64,000 nt of DNA from positions 446,647-510,646 of the forward strand of contig KN832569.1 of the NCBI GenBank assembly GCA_000827205.1. The letters run 5' to 3'. Of this stretch, positions 9,276 to 19,152 are shown in pieces. Source of the DNA: Plicaturopsis crispa FD-325 SS-3 (lineage: Eukaryota; Basidiomycota; Agaricomycetes; Amylocorticiales; Amylocorticiaceae). Every line of letters begins with the position of its first letter. The stretch's first letter is position 1. The position numbers and the translations under genes were made by a program. The notes under the pieces were generated by a model. It had not been told where the DNA came from. It was given only the letters and a program-made list of their open reading frames with translations, and searched no databases.

Positions 9276-11439
9276 CGCAGGCTCCACAGAACTGAGATGT
9301 AGACTCTGGGCGGGGGCTACAAACCGTCGACGTTACCTCCACCAGGCTCGTAGATGTGATACTGCTGAAAGGTAGTTTAGCTTGGCGCAAACGATGTTTA
9401 GCGAACCTGAGCCGACTCGAGGCTGTGCTCAACGTAGAAGCGACGACATGGCAGGCCAAGAGAAATGGCGAGCATCAGCGCTCATGATATATGGCATTAG
9501 CGCCGGTCGCACTGTGAAGTTCACTACTTTGCTTTAATTTTGCTTGGGTTAAAACGAGGTCGTGCGTGCGTGCGTCGAGTGGGATGATGCAAACGACTCA
9601 CTCGCTGTACGCGTACTCGAGTTCGTGGATATCGACACATACACACTCGGACAGCTGCACACTCAGCTGTCCCCATAGCATCCTGCCAAAATCTAGCACG
9701 CCCTGGCGCCGCAAAACTGAACATTGCACGCCCATGTGTACATCAGCGCCCATACTATCAAGCCTAACCAGACAACTTGCCTTGAGTCCAGCGCTTCGTT
9801 CCCCATCAATCCGTGCTGCTACCGACCGCGTCGCTCCGGGAGGTCTGTTCGCGTCCACGTCCGTCCCGTCACTGTGGCTCTATGTTCCAGTAAGATGAGC
9901 CAGTTCCAGTTAGCGAGACCGTGAGCGTCCGCTTCAAGTGTCGGATATAAGAACCGTCACACGACAATGAACTTCTCTCGGAGGTTGCACGCACGCTTCC
10001 TTCCTAATATCCTATGCGAAAATATTGATGCGGATGCGGGATTCGATCGTACTCAACGCTCTTCGACGCCCTCTCCTGCGTTCGCCGTCGGACATGCTCT
10101 ATCAGTGTCTGCTGGCCTCTGGACTCGTTCAAACTCTACACTCGCGCGAACTCTACGCGCGCACTCATCTTGACCCTTGCACAAGCTCTGGGTATCAGGA
10201 AAGAAGCAGGAGGCGGATGCGTGGAGGATGCAGACACAGAAGACGCGGTAGGCGGCGGTCGTAGCCCCGGTGGCGTTTAGACAGGCTTTGGGCGGATGAT
10301 TGTGAGTACCCATCTTTCCATATTCTGGCGCGTCGACAGTTCCATTTCGACCGACGGCAATTCCTTGGCAATTCCATTTCGACCGTCGACGATTCCATTT
10401 CGACCGACGGCAGTCCCATTTCGACCAACGACAGTTCCATTTCGATATCGCGCATGCAGGCCTCATGCATCTTCCATTGAGGGGCGCGGCCGCGGGCATG
10501 CACCGACGGCGACATCGTGGGCACTGTTGTTGGCTCGTGCAAGTCTTTTTGGCAGTTCGTGGGCTTCCGTCCGTCGTATTAGGCTGCCTCAGGGCTGAAG
10601 CGCTGAAGGTTACTTTGATATTGCCCTTGTGCAGGTGCATATCGCACTCTGAAAGACACGGAAGTGTGGTGGTCCACAAGACACAGCGCCGCCATGGCTG
10701 TGCCCATCAAAACTGAGCGGAAGCAAATCATAGCCGCATAACATTATTTCTTTGTTTTCCTCACCGTCTCCATACGCTGCTGCTACTTACTAATGCTCAG
10801 ACTGCTCCTGTAACAGTTCCGAGTTCCTCATATACGAGCACTGCAATACAGATTGGTTTCGTTTCAAACCCTTGCCCTGGCAAACCATACGTTACATTAC
10901 CGGGGCCATTCAAGTTGCTTATTCGGTTCAAAAGCTATATCGACAACGCGCGGCCATCGCCCGAACTGATCAGGTTTTGTAAACGCCCTAGGTAGACAGC
11001 CGCCCAAAAAGCTAGACCTTTTGCTAGACCGTGACCCCGCAGCCCACAACCCCGGCGACGACGAACGAAGGCCCTGTACAAGAGGGAAAACACAAAACAA
11101 CGAGCCTTCTGTGTTTGGCTGTGATCTGCACTGGCCGCAGAGACTGAGCATAGCAGAGACACGGGCTCCCTGCACATGGCCGCGCAGAATCGCCCAGTAC
11201 TGCATCGGGGCTCAGATATCCCCGTCCCCTCGTCTAGTAACAGCCCACGTCCGTCCCCTTTCCTTTTCTTTCCCCCGCGTTCGCTATCTGACACCGCTTT
11301 TCCCTGAACAGTACCGCCTAATAACGCACGAACGAGGACACAGACATCCTGGCCACCGCCCTTTCCTGCCAGCTCCTCCCATCTGCGCCCGAGAAATCCA
11401 GATCGCAATCAGACAGCAGCAGCGCCATCCAGCGCAGCC
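9276..11439. other. Long intergenic region
   Basis: About 2.2 kb without a supportable gene. Apart from a short minisatellite it holds the promoter and 5' leader of the transcription factor at 11440; the last 250 bases become pyrimidine-rich, as in fungal leaders. Confidence 0.5.
10334..10448 (+). repeat. 21-bp minisatellite, about five units
   Basis: The unit CGACAGTTCCATTTCGACCGA recurs with small changes; one unit carries an extra CTTGGCAATT. It is non-coding on both strands as far as I can judge: the open frames across it exist only because 21 is divisible by three. Confidence 0.75.
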
Positions 11440-14400
11440 ATGAACCCCGTGCCCTCCAGCTTTTACGACCCTGAACAGGACTACGTGCTCCAGCCCCAGG
11501 TCCCGCACTACGAGCAGCGCCTCCAGAACTACCACCTCTTCCAGCAGCAGCAGCGCCCCACCACCCACCAGCAGCACCCGCACCCCTTCCAGCCGCAGCA
11601 CCCGCACGCACAGCAGCTGCCGAATCAGTACAGCTTCGCGCCGGAGGCGTACCCGCCCCCGCCGTACCTCGCGGACTCGATGTCACAGGGCGGCTCGCTG
11701 CACGGCGCCCTCGGCGGGTACGTGCCCGGCGGCGCGGGGAACAGCCCCGGGACGACGAGCAGCGGGGACGTTTATATTGCAGGCACGGGCACGACGTCGA
11801 ACCCGTCGCCGCCCGTTGCGCCGCCGCAAGCGGGGTTTACGTTCGCGCACCACCCCCTCCCGCTGCCGGCGCGCTCGGAGCCGACGTCCTCGCCCGGGGA
11901 GTACCCGGAGGCGCCGAAGCGCGCACGCAAGGTGACGGAGACGACGAGGAAGCGGCGGAAGGGGAATGAGAGCGCACGGGCGAGGAAGAAGGGGAAGGGG
12001 AAGCCGGCGACCGAGGGGCCGGGGTACCTCGACAGCGAGAGCGGGGAGGAAGAAGAGGAGGAGGAGGCGTACGGCGAGCCGCCGAAAGGCGCGGTCCCGA
12101 CCAGATTGTGAGTTCCCGCTGCACATGCGGACTTTCGCTACTGAACGTCGTCGGCGTATAGACCCGGCGCATGCACCAATTGCAAGAGGCAGAAAATGAA
12201 GTGCGAGTTCCACGAGAACCAGAACCAGTGCCAGCGCTGTCGCGCGAGCAACCACCCCTGCATCGTCGAGGGCCGCAAGCCCAGGAATGCACCCAAGTGA
12301 GTACAGTCCCTTTGTAACATGCTGCTCGACAGGGCATTGCATGTCGTCTTCCCCTCCACCCTTCATATGCTGGTACCTTTTTGACCTGCGTCTGTCCTTC
12401 GTGACCTGCGTCTGCCCTTTATGACCTACGTTGCCCGTTCCGACCTGCCGCATGCAATGCTCGCTTCAGTGCGGGCATGCAGGCCTCTTGCCAGGTTGGT
12501 CCTGGTTATTCGTAGCTCTGCGGAGTCAGTGCCGTCGCGGGTAAGCTTCATACACGTGCTATGTGCACCTCTAGCCATTTACCCCGGGGTTTTGCAAATT
12601 CCTTCCCACTTCCGTATCCGGCGTTTCGCAAACGCCTTGTACGCCCCTATTCGCGCGGGCTGCTTGCGGTGCACCGGGATGCCCATATATTGGCAGTGTG
12701 CGGGGTGTGCCCAGGGAGTATACGGTGCATTATGTCTGACTACGCTACGACGTCTGACCGCGCTATGATGTCTGACGCGTGGGATTCCTCCTCTTCGTCG
12801 TCGTGGGCCTCGTTTGAGTCTGCGTCTGATTCTACTCTGCCTTCCTCGCCTGTGATGCCAGAAAACTTACATGACTCTTCTCCGCCTAGTAAACGGGAGT
12901 ACCTCCTCACGCAGATCAAGCAGAAAGACCAAGTCATCGAGTCTTTGCTGAAGCAGGTAAGACCTTTAGCCCACCCCTCGTATCTTATCACACTCACCCT
13001 CCTCCTTCGCGTATTATCAGCTACACAACCCGTACCTCGCGACGCCGCTCTCGATCACCTCCTACCGCATGGCGACGTCCCCGGAGGACGCGAGCAACAG
13101 CAGCGTCGTCGCGTGGCTCGACCGGCTGCAGCACTCCGTCAAGACCTCCGGCGGCACCGCCGGCGACACCGCCTTCACCAGCCCGCGCGACAACCCCAAC
13201 GCCGAGCGGGATTGCGACTCCGAGGACGCGCAGCCAGACGAGGGGGATGGAGAGGGGGAACAGGGCGAGTGGGGAGAGGAGGGCGCGGGGCCGGATAAGC
13301 TGCAGAGTTTGCCGGACGACGCGGTGCCGCTGGGGCTCATTGCGAACCTTGCTCTAAGCAATTCGAAGAGCAAGCATGGGCATGGGCATGGGCATGGAGG
13401 GAAGGACGCGGATCTGGCGACGACGGAGGCGGGGGACGATAATGATATCGGCGTCGCGAATGATACGTACTTCATGCCTGGTCAGTGGGGTCTTTCGATT
13501 ATTTGCAGCGGGGTTGGTGCTGATTTTTTTTGCTTTTGAATAAGGGCCGGCGACGAATTTGGATATTCGCGCTATGATGATTGAACAGCATAGCCCGCCC
13601 GAGATCCTCGTGCATGGCTTGGTGTCGCCTAAAGATATAGAGAAATTATTCGACATGTACGTCAATTTACATGCAAGTACTTTTCCGTTTCTGACTTGGA
13701 CCTCTAGATTTTATACGCGCGTCAATGTAAGAACTTCTGTTTTCCCTGTGATACTTGGGCTCGGACTTATCTTTGGAAACACACCACAGCCATTCATAGG
13801 TCTCCTTGATCCCAAGTTGCATACACCTGCCAGCACATTTGCTCGGTGCCCTTTCCTTTTCACCGTCAGTGCGTAATGTCCTATATTAATTTTTGTAAGC
13901 TGCACGACATGCTCATCAGTTCTACCACAGTCTGCGCCGTGTCGTCGCGGTACTACGCGGACAAACGCTCCGTGTACCCCATCGCCATGCACTTCGCGAA
14001 GCACTCCGCCGCGAACGCGCTCATCGACGGGTGGAAGAGCGTCGAGCTCTGCCAGGCGTACATCCTCATGAGCATCTACGCCGTGCCCGCGCGGCGCTGG
14101 GAGGAGGACCGCTCCTGGCTCTACACTGGCCTCGCGATCCGCATCGCCACGGACCTCAATCTGCACCAGTACGTCACGGCGCGCCCGGCGAACGAGAAGC
14201 AGGAGCGCGAGCTGCTGAATAGGACGCGCGTGTGGATGATCTGCTTTAACCTCGACCGCTCGACGGCGACGCAGTTTGGGAAGCCGACGACTATCAAGGA
14301 AGATTAGTATGTGGTCCGCGTTTTTGGATCGCTATGGTGGCTTATTGTTCTGTCTCGCTTTAGTATAACACGCAACTCGCTAGACTGGTACAAGAAATCG

Positions 14401-15948
14401 AAGTACAACGACAAGGTTAATATGCATGAATCAGGCGCAAGAGTACAAAGACGCTGACTTTTCTATCGTCCTACAGTACGACATCCATCTGTGCGCGTAC
14501 CAGGCATTGTTGCGGATCGTGGGCAGCTTCCACGACGAGATTTTCTCGGACCCCAACTCTCCGAGCGGGCTCAACAAGGACATCGACTTCAGAGCTGTGA
14601 CGGCGAAGCACGACGAAAACCTGACCCAGTACCACCACGAATGGTCGAGGCGCTTCGCAGAGGACTCTGACCCGAATGGTGAGCTGCTCTCTTAGCTGTG
14701 TGTGATATGTTTGCCGTTCTGACGCTGTTGGTTTAGACCATGCGTCCGCGTTCCGGTGCCTCCTGTTGCCATTGTGCGTATCTTTATTTTAGTCTGAGTT
14801 TCGTGTCTCAAACCCGCATTGTTCGTAGCCTCGTCAGCTATTCACGGCTGGTCATGTACTCTTTCGGGTTTCAGCAGGCGTTCCAGCAGGGTGTCGGTCT
14901 AGGCCAAAACGACCATGTTTTCTTCTCCAAGGTTCGTCTTTTTTCTGCGTTTCATTCCATGCAAATCTCAACACGATTGGCGGTATCCAGTGCTTGGATG
15001 CGGCGAAATCGGTCATCACTAATATGATCGACCGTCTTGCACCTAGTGGCTATATGCGCTTCGCGCCGGATGGTCAGTCCTTCGCGGCGTCATTCTCATG
15101 CTTCACACTAACGCGCGATGTGTACCACAGGTCATTTCGTGTTTTCTGCCTTTGCATCAGCATTCCTCCTGAAGGTGAGTGTCACGGAGAAAATATGGCC
15201 CCATCGAGACTCATGAAACCGTACTACAGCTCCTGCGTCCGGAGTTTGCGCACGTCACCTCGAAGCACGACGAGACCGAGATCTTCGACCTCATCGGGCG
15301 CCTAATCCAGACCTTCCGTTCGAACGAAATCGCCATCGACGACCGCCACACGCCGCACCTGTACGCGCGCTTCCTCGCCAGCCTCATCTCGCGGCACCGC
15401 AATGACGGCACGACGAGCGGGCGGCAGCATCCACAGCAACCGCCGCCCCCACAGAAACCGGCTGACTTCTCCTCCAATCCTACACCCATGGACCAGGGCC
15501 CGCACCCCCAGTCTTATGCCTCGCACGGGGGTGGGCCTGGTGGGAGTAGCAATCTGGCTGGCGCGATGGGGTCAGGCTCGGGAGGGGCGTACAGGGCAGA
15601 CACTGCGTACGCCTCGACGAGTGGTCCCATCGACTTCGATAGCATGGGATTCAACGATTTCAGCGGTCCGGGGATGTCTTTCACGGACGAGGAAATGCCT
15701 GCTATTATGCAGGTGCTGAAAAGCCCCATATACTGGCAAGGGATGGCGATGCCGGGGTGAGTCATCGTTTGTGCGCAAAAATGACCAGGGCTCATCTAAT
15801 ACGTTTTGTTAGATGGGCGCATGCGTGGCCGGACCAGAACATGGTTCCAGCATACGACGAGGCGCTCCTCAACCCCATCCCCGTCAACAATCTGAACAAC
15901 CCGTTCACCAGCCTACCCCCGCAGGTCCCCGTGACTGCATTTCGCTAG
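11440..15948 (+). CDS. PriB-like Zn2Cys6 transcription factor
   Basis: This is a nuclear regulator of about fourteen exons. Exon 1 (11440-12107) encodes a Gln/His/Pro-rich head, basic KRARK/RKRRK patches and an acidic EEEEEE run. Exon 2 (12162-12296) holds the zinc cluster, Cys at 227, 230, 237, 246, 249 and 256 (GACTNCKRQKMKC, CQRCRASNHPC). A coiled coil follows (KREYLLTQIKQKDQVIESLL), then LHNPYLATPLS. The MHR domain is clear: EKLFDIFYTRVNPFIGLLDP, FTVICAVSSRYYAD, YILMSIYAVPARRWEEDRSW, GLAIRIATDLNLH, NRTRVWMICFNLDRSTATQF. The order matches shiitake PriB and the PrtT/Leu3-type factors; which it serves is not decidable here. The region before KREYLL has either one 593-nt intron or an extra Ser-rich exon. 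Confidence 0.88.
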
Positions 15949-16392
15949 CGCCCGGTACTAGATTTCCTCGTCGACCTTGTTTCTTGCTTTCGCTATCCAT
16001 CCGGGCTCTCTAGGTGGACAGACTCCCTCGCTTTGAATGTACCCTTGCCACTAGCATCTGTGCCCGCTGTTATCATACTACCCTACTCTACTCGTACTGG
16101 CATGAATCGGACTCTCACATACTATCATCATCATTGTAGCCGCTTGTGTAATATATAGTCACCTGGCTTGTGCAGTATTTACAGTAATTCTAGTTTCCGT
16201 TCAACCGGCTGCTCCTTGTCGACGTTGAGGTATCAGGATTTTTTCGCAGCTTACGATGAGCTGCTCGGAGCCATGGACTCGGTCTGAATTCAAGAGGTTG
16301 CGCCACATTTGTCGCGTGCCAGTGGCTGAACCTCGCGATCTCATTCTTGCACCGGTACCACGACCACCGACTCAAAGGACTTCAACCCAACC
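15949..16392. other. Intergenic region
   Basis: This contains the terminator side of the PriB-like gene and the promoter of DPB4. No gene, repeat or clear box seen. Confidence 0.5.
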
Positions 16393-17498
16393 ATGCCTCG
16401 CAAAGACATCGTAACAGGGTCCATATCAGCGCAGGCCCAGCAGGAGCAGGTATCCGAGGGTATCGAGAACTTCGAGTTGCCCAAAAGCCTCGTTACGAAG
16501 ATCGCTAAATCGGCGGTGCGTATGTTCTCTTGTACGCGCTTTATGCGCCAAATTGACGCGTTTTGCGTCTATTCTGCGACGGTGTGCGTGGAACGTCTGC
16601 TGATGGCCTTGTTGTAGATGCCCGAGAACACGAAATTGCAGAGAGAAGCTCAGTTGTCGCTGGTGAAGAGTTCAACCGTGTTTATAAACTACCTTGGTAC
16701 GCACGTCCATAATTTAGTTGTGCTTTTCAATAGCTGAGTTGTATCCTCAGCCGCAACGTGAGTATGCACCCTATCGCCCGCATATAACGCGTCGTTGACC
16801 AAGATTTGCGTGTGCATCGAAGCGCACATGATGTAGCACACTCAAAGCAACATAAGAGCATATCTGCCTCTGACGTGCTCAAAGCCTTGGAGTTGGTCGA
16901 GTTTGGAGACCTCGTTGACGGCTTGCAAGCGGAACTCCAGAGTACGTCTTCTTCCTTCGTTTACCCTACCGCTAAAACTAAACGCGGCGCGTACGCAGTC
17001 TTCAGGGACAACGCGAAGGCGGACAAAGGGAGGAAGAGCGGGGGGTCGAGTGCCAGCGCGGCGAAGAGCATATCGGCGAAGAGCGCGGGCGCAAAGAGCA
17101 AAGGGAAGGGAAAGGAGAAGACAGCACCATCCACTTCCATATCGGCATCTACCTCGGCCTCTGCGTCGATGTCGACGTTTGCGCTTGACAGGACGGTTGA
17201 TAGTGCTTCAGCGCGACCCGCACATCCATTATCGAGTGTCTCCATGCCAGCCGACCAGGACGAGGATATGCTAGACGGAGATCGGACAGAAGAGGAGGAC
17301 CTCGGAGAAGAAGGGGAAGGTGGCGAGAGTGGGGCGGAATTGGAGGAAGAACCGGAGATGGAAGATGACTATATGTCGGACGAGGCTGAGGACGAGGAGC
17401 CGGTGGACATGATGGCGGTAGAGGAGGAAGAAACACGAGCGGATGCGCGTGCTTTGGCGCTGGGTGCTGCCCCGGAGGGTATACCTGGGAATGACTGA
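16393..17498 (+). CDS. DPB4: DNA polymerase epsilon subunit D (histone-fold)
   Basis: Four exons (16393-16515, 16618-16696, 16751-16757, 16823-17498) give 294 residues. Residues about 27-115 are an H2B/NF-YB-like histone fold: FELPKSLVTKIAKSA, MPENTKLQREAQLSLVKSST, VFINYLAATAHDVAHSK, then ISASDVLKALELVEF. Dpb4 pairs with Dpb3 to bind DNA behind the replicative polymerase epsilon and, in many fungi and animals, also serves ISWI/CHRAC remodelling complexes. The C-terminal 170 residues are low-complexity: Lys/Ser/Ala-rich, then Ser/Thr-rich, then very acidic (runs such as EEPEMEDD), as in other Dpb4 proteins though longer. The third exon is only seven bases. An NF-YB-type CCAAT factor is less likely because NF-YB lacks this tail. 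Confidence 0.9.
16751..16757 (+). other. DPB4: 7-nt microexon of DPB4
   Basis: CCGCAAC lies between the acceptor of intron 16697-16750 and the donor GTGAGT of intron 16758-16822. It encodes the Ala-Ala-Thr joint of NYLAATAHDVA in the histone fold. Skipping it shifts the frame into an immediate stop, so it must be used if the gene is functional. Confidence 0.87.
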
Positions 17499-17648
17499 AT
17501 GTCCCTACCGTGAGTTGATTGACAGTATGCCCTCATCGAGTCGGAGCAGTGTATACGAGTGCGAAAATGCCAATGCTGTCTATGTTAAAGTACATGATGC
17601 GTGTGTGTGAGCCCAACGAAAAGCAAGATGTCCGTCGTCGTTCAATAT
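17499..17648. terminator. Shared 3' region of convergent DPB4 and terpene-synthase-like genes
   Basis: The two genes converge with only 150 bases between their stop codons, so their 3' untranslated regions and polyadenylation signals must lie here or overlap. No classical AATAAA is seen. Confidence 0.45.
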
Positions 17649-18797
17649 TCAATCTTTCAAAAAGACCCAGCCGAATTCTCTAACGGCTTCACCCTTCCCA
17701 CCAAACCACATCTCATTCTCATAAGCCCAGTGCATCGCACCCGCAATCCAGTCGCGAAGACCCTGCACGTACGTCCTTGTATCGTCCTCTCTGCTCTCCC
17801 AGTTCTCCTCGTCATCGGGATGTGACAAGGTTTGGAAGGAAGAAAGGACGGTGGCTTCGTTCTGCAGAAAACTGTCGACCTTCTCCTTGACAAGTACTCC
17901 GGCGGCACATGTAGCCGCAGCGAGCGAAATGCCCCGCTGCTGCATAAGTGTCTGGAGAATATTGGGACTAGATGCTGAGCGATGGGTCACATGAAAAGAT
18001 AGGATATCCTTCGAATTGTCAAAATGTTAGTCGAGAGTTTCAGCACAGGCCCTAGGCGGACACGAGCGTACCAGCGACCAGGCGACGATATCGGCCGCGT
18101 CTCTAGTCAGCCGGGCTACGTCTGAGTCCACGTCCGTCGCGTCGACACGCAACGTCAAGCCCATGACGGTTTCGATGAGCGCGAAAGCCATGTGTAGCCC
18201 GCTCAGCTTGCGTCGGTTCTCGATGAACGTCTCAAAGTCCCACTGGCTCGTGTCCAGCTGGGACTCCAGTTGGAGCTGCGCCGCGCGAAACTCGTGCAGA
18301 GCGGGGAAGAAACACGACGGGGCGCTCAGACGCGACACGCGTGTGCAAAGACTGTATGACGCGATGGCAAATTAGTGTCGATAAGTATACGCATGCCAGG
18401 GCACTCACTCGGTACAGCGTGGGTCGACTAGCCCGTTCGCCGGCGTGCGCAACGCGGTGCCGTTCTCGATCATGAGCAGACTCAGGAAATCGGTGACGAG
18501 ACGGAGCTGAGACGCATCGCAGACGGGATAGCACAACGCCGCCAGGAGGCCCGGCTTTGTGCCTCGTACTTCCAGCTGGCGACGGATGGATACGTCTTCC
18601 TCACGACTGGGCTGACCACCCGCAGCATTCGGTTGGGGCTCTGGGAATCCCTGGAGGAACCACGTTTCGGAGGCGCGCGAGGCCGCGCGACAGTGTCGGT
18701 TCGTACGTAGCCCAAACGGCTTTGCGTACGACAGCAGATTTGGGAGCTGGTAGCTTTTCGGTGCTGCGCTGGGCTGTTTGGAGTGGGAGGCGGCCAT
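17649..18797 (-). CDS. Terpene-synthase-like protein with degenerate motifs
   Basis: Three phase-checked exons (18409-18797, 18072-18351, 17649-18008) give 342 residues, the usual length of agaricomycete sesquiterpene synthases. The fold landmarks are present: LPNLLSY near the start, LLAALCYPVCDASQLRLVTDF, FIENRRKLSGLHMAFALIE, GISLAAAT and YVQGLRDWIAGAMHWAYE. All three catalytic signatures are altered: the D(D/E)XXD position reads ENGTA (111-115), the (N/D)D(L/I/V)X(S/T)XXXE position reads LDILSFHVT (223-231), and the C-terminal Arg-Tyr reads Met-Trp (323-324). Reading frame and splice sites are intact. It may be a non-catalytic relative, an enzyme with changed chemistry, or a gene losing function. 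There is no P450 or oxidase cluster beside it. Confidence 0.75.
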
Positions 18798-19152
18798 ATT
18801 TCAGGTCTTGCGGTCGGTGGGGAAGAGTTAGTATACATATAAAGCCTGCAGTCTGTCCCTGTAATGCTTGACAATTGACCGGCATGGCGTCGAATCATCG
18901 ATAGGATCCTACAAGAACGTATACGTTACCGCGACGGCAGTGATTCCTGTGCATGCATATGACCCCGTAAAGTTCTAACATAACCTTGAAGGCTGATTGA
19001 TACAAGACCAAGTATGAAGCAAAGGTTGTTCAAATCAAAGCAATGAAACGCGCAAGTGTTCGAGAGTTGGCGCCGCAAAGGCTCTCTACATCACCCACTG
19101 AAAGTACGACGACATTAAAACCAGCCCATTTCATTAGTATTCTAGGCACTAT
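18798..19152. other. Intergenic region
   Basis: This holds the promoter of the terpene-synthase-like gene and the 3' end of GPI13, both on the minus strand. A TATA-like TTATATGTATA lies on the minus strand near 18831-18842, about 40 bases before the start codon. Nothing else recognised. Confidence 0.45.

Noticed and set aside
8974-9459. Minus-strand frame with seven Cys in about 30 residues (CGACGCTTYWPGVKCTGMCC)
   Set aside because: There is no start codon with a signal peptide and no good splice donor, and the DNA aligns with the promoter of the six-cysteine gene. Coding is unlikely; kept only as part of the relic promoter copy.
10053-10679. 208-residue minus-strand frame with SKWNCR repeats
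   Set aside because: The repeats come from the 21-bp minisatellite; composition and lack of splice or start context argue against a gene.
11683-12453. 256-residue Arg/Leu-rich minus-strand frame
   Set aside because: Mirror frame of the GC-rich first exon of the PriB-like gene.
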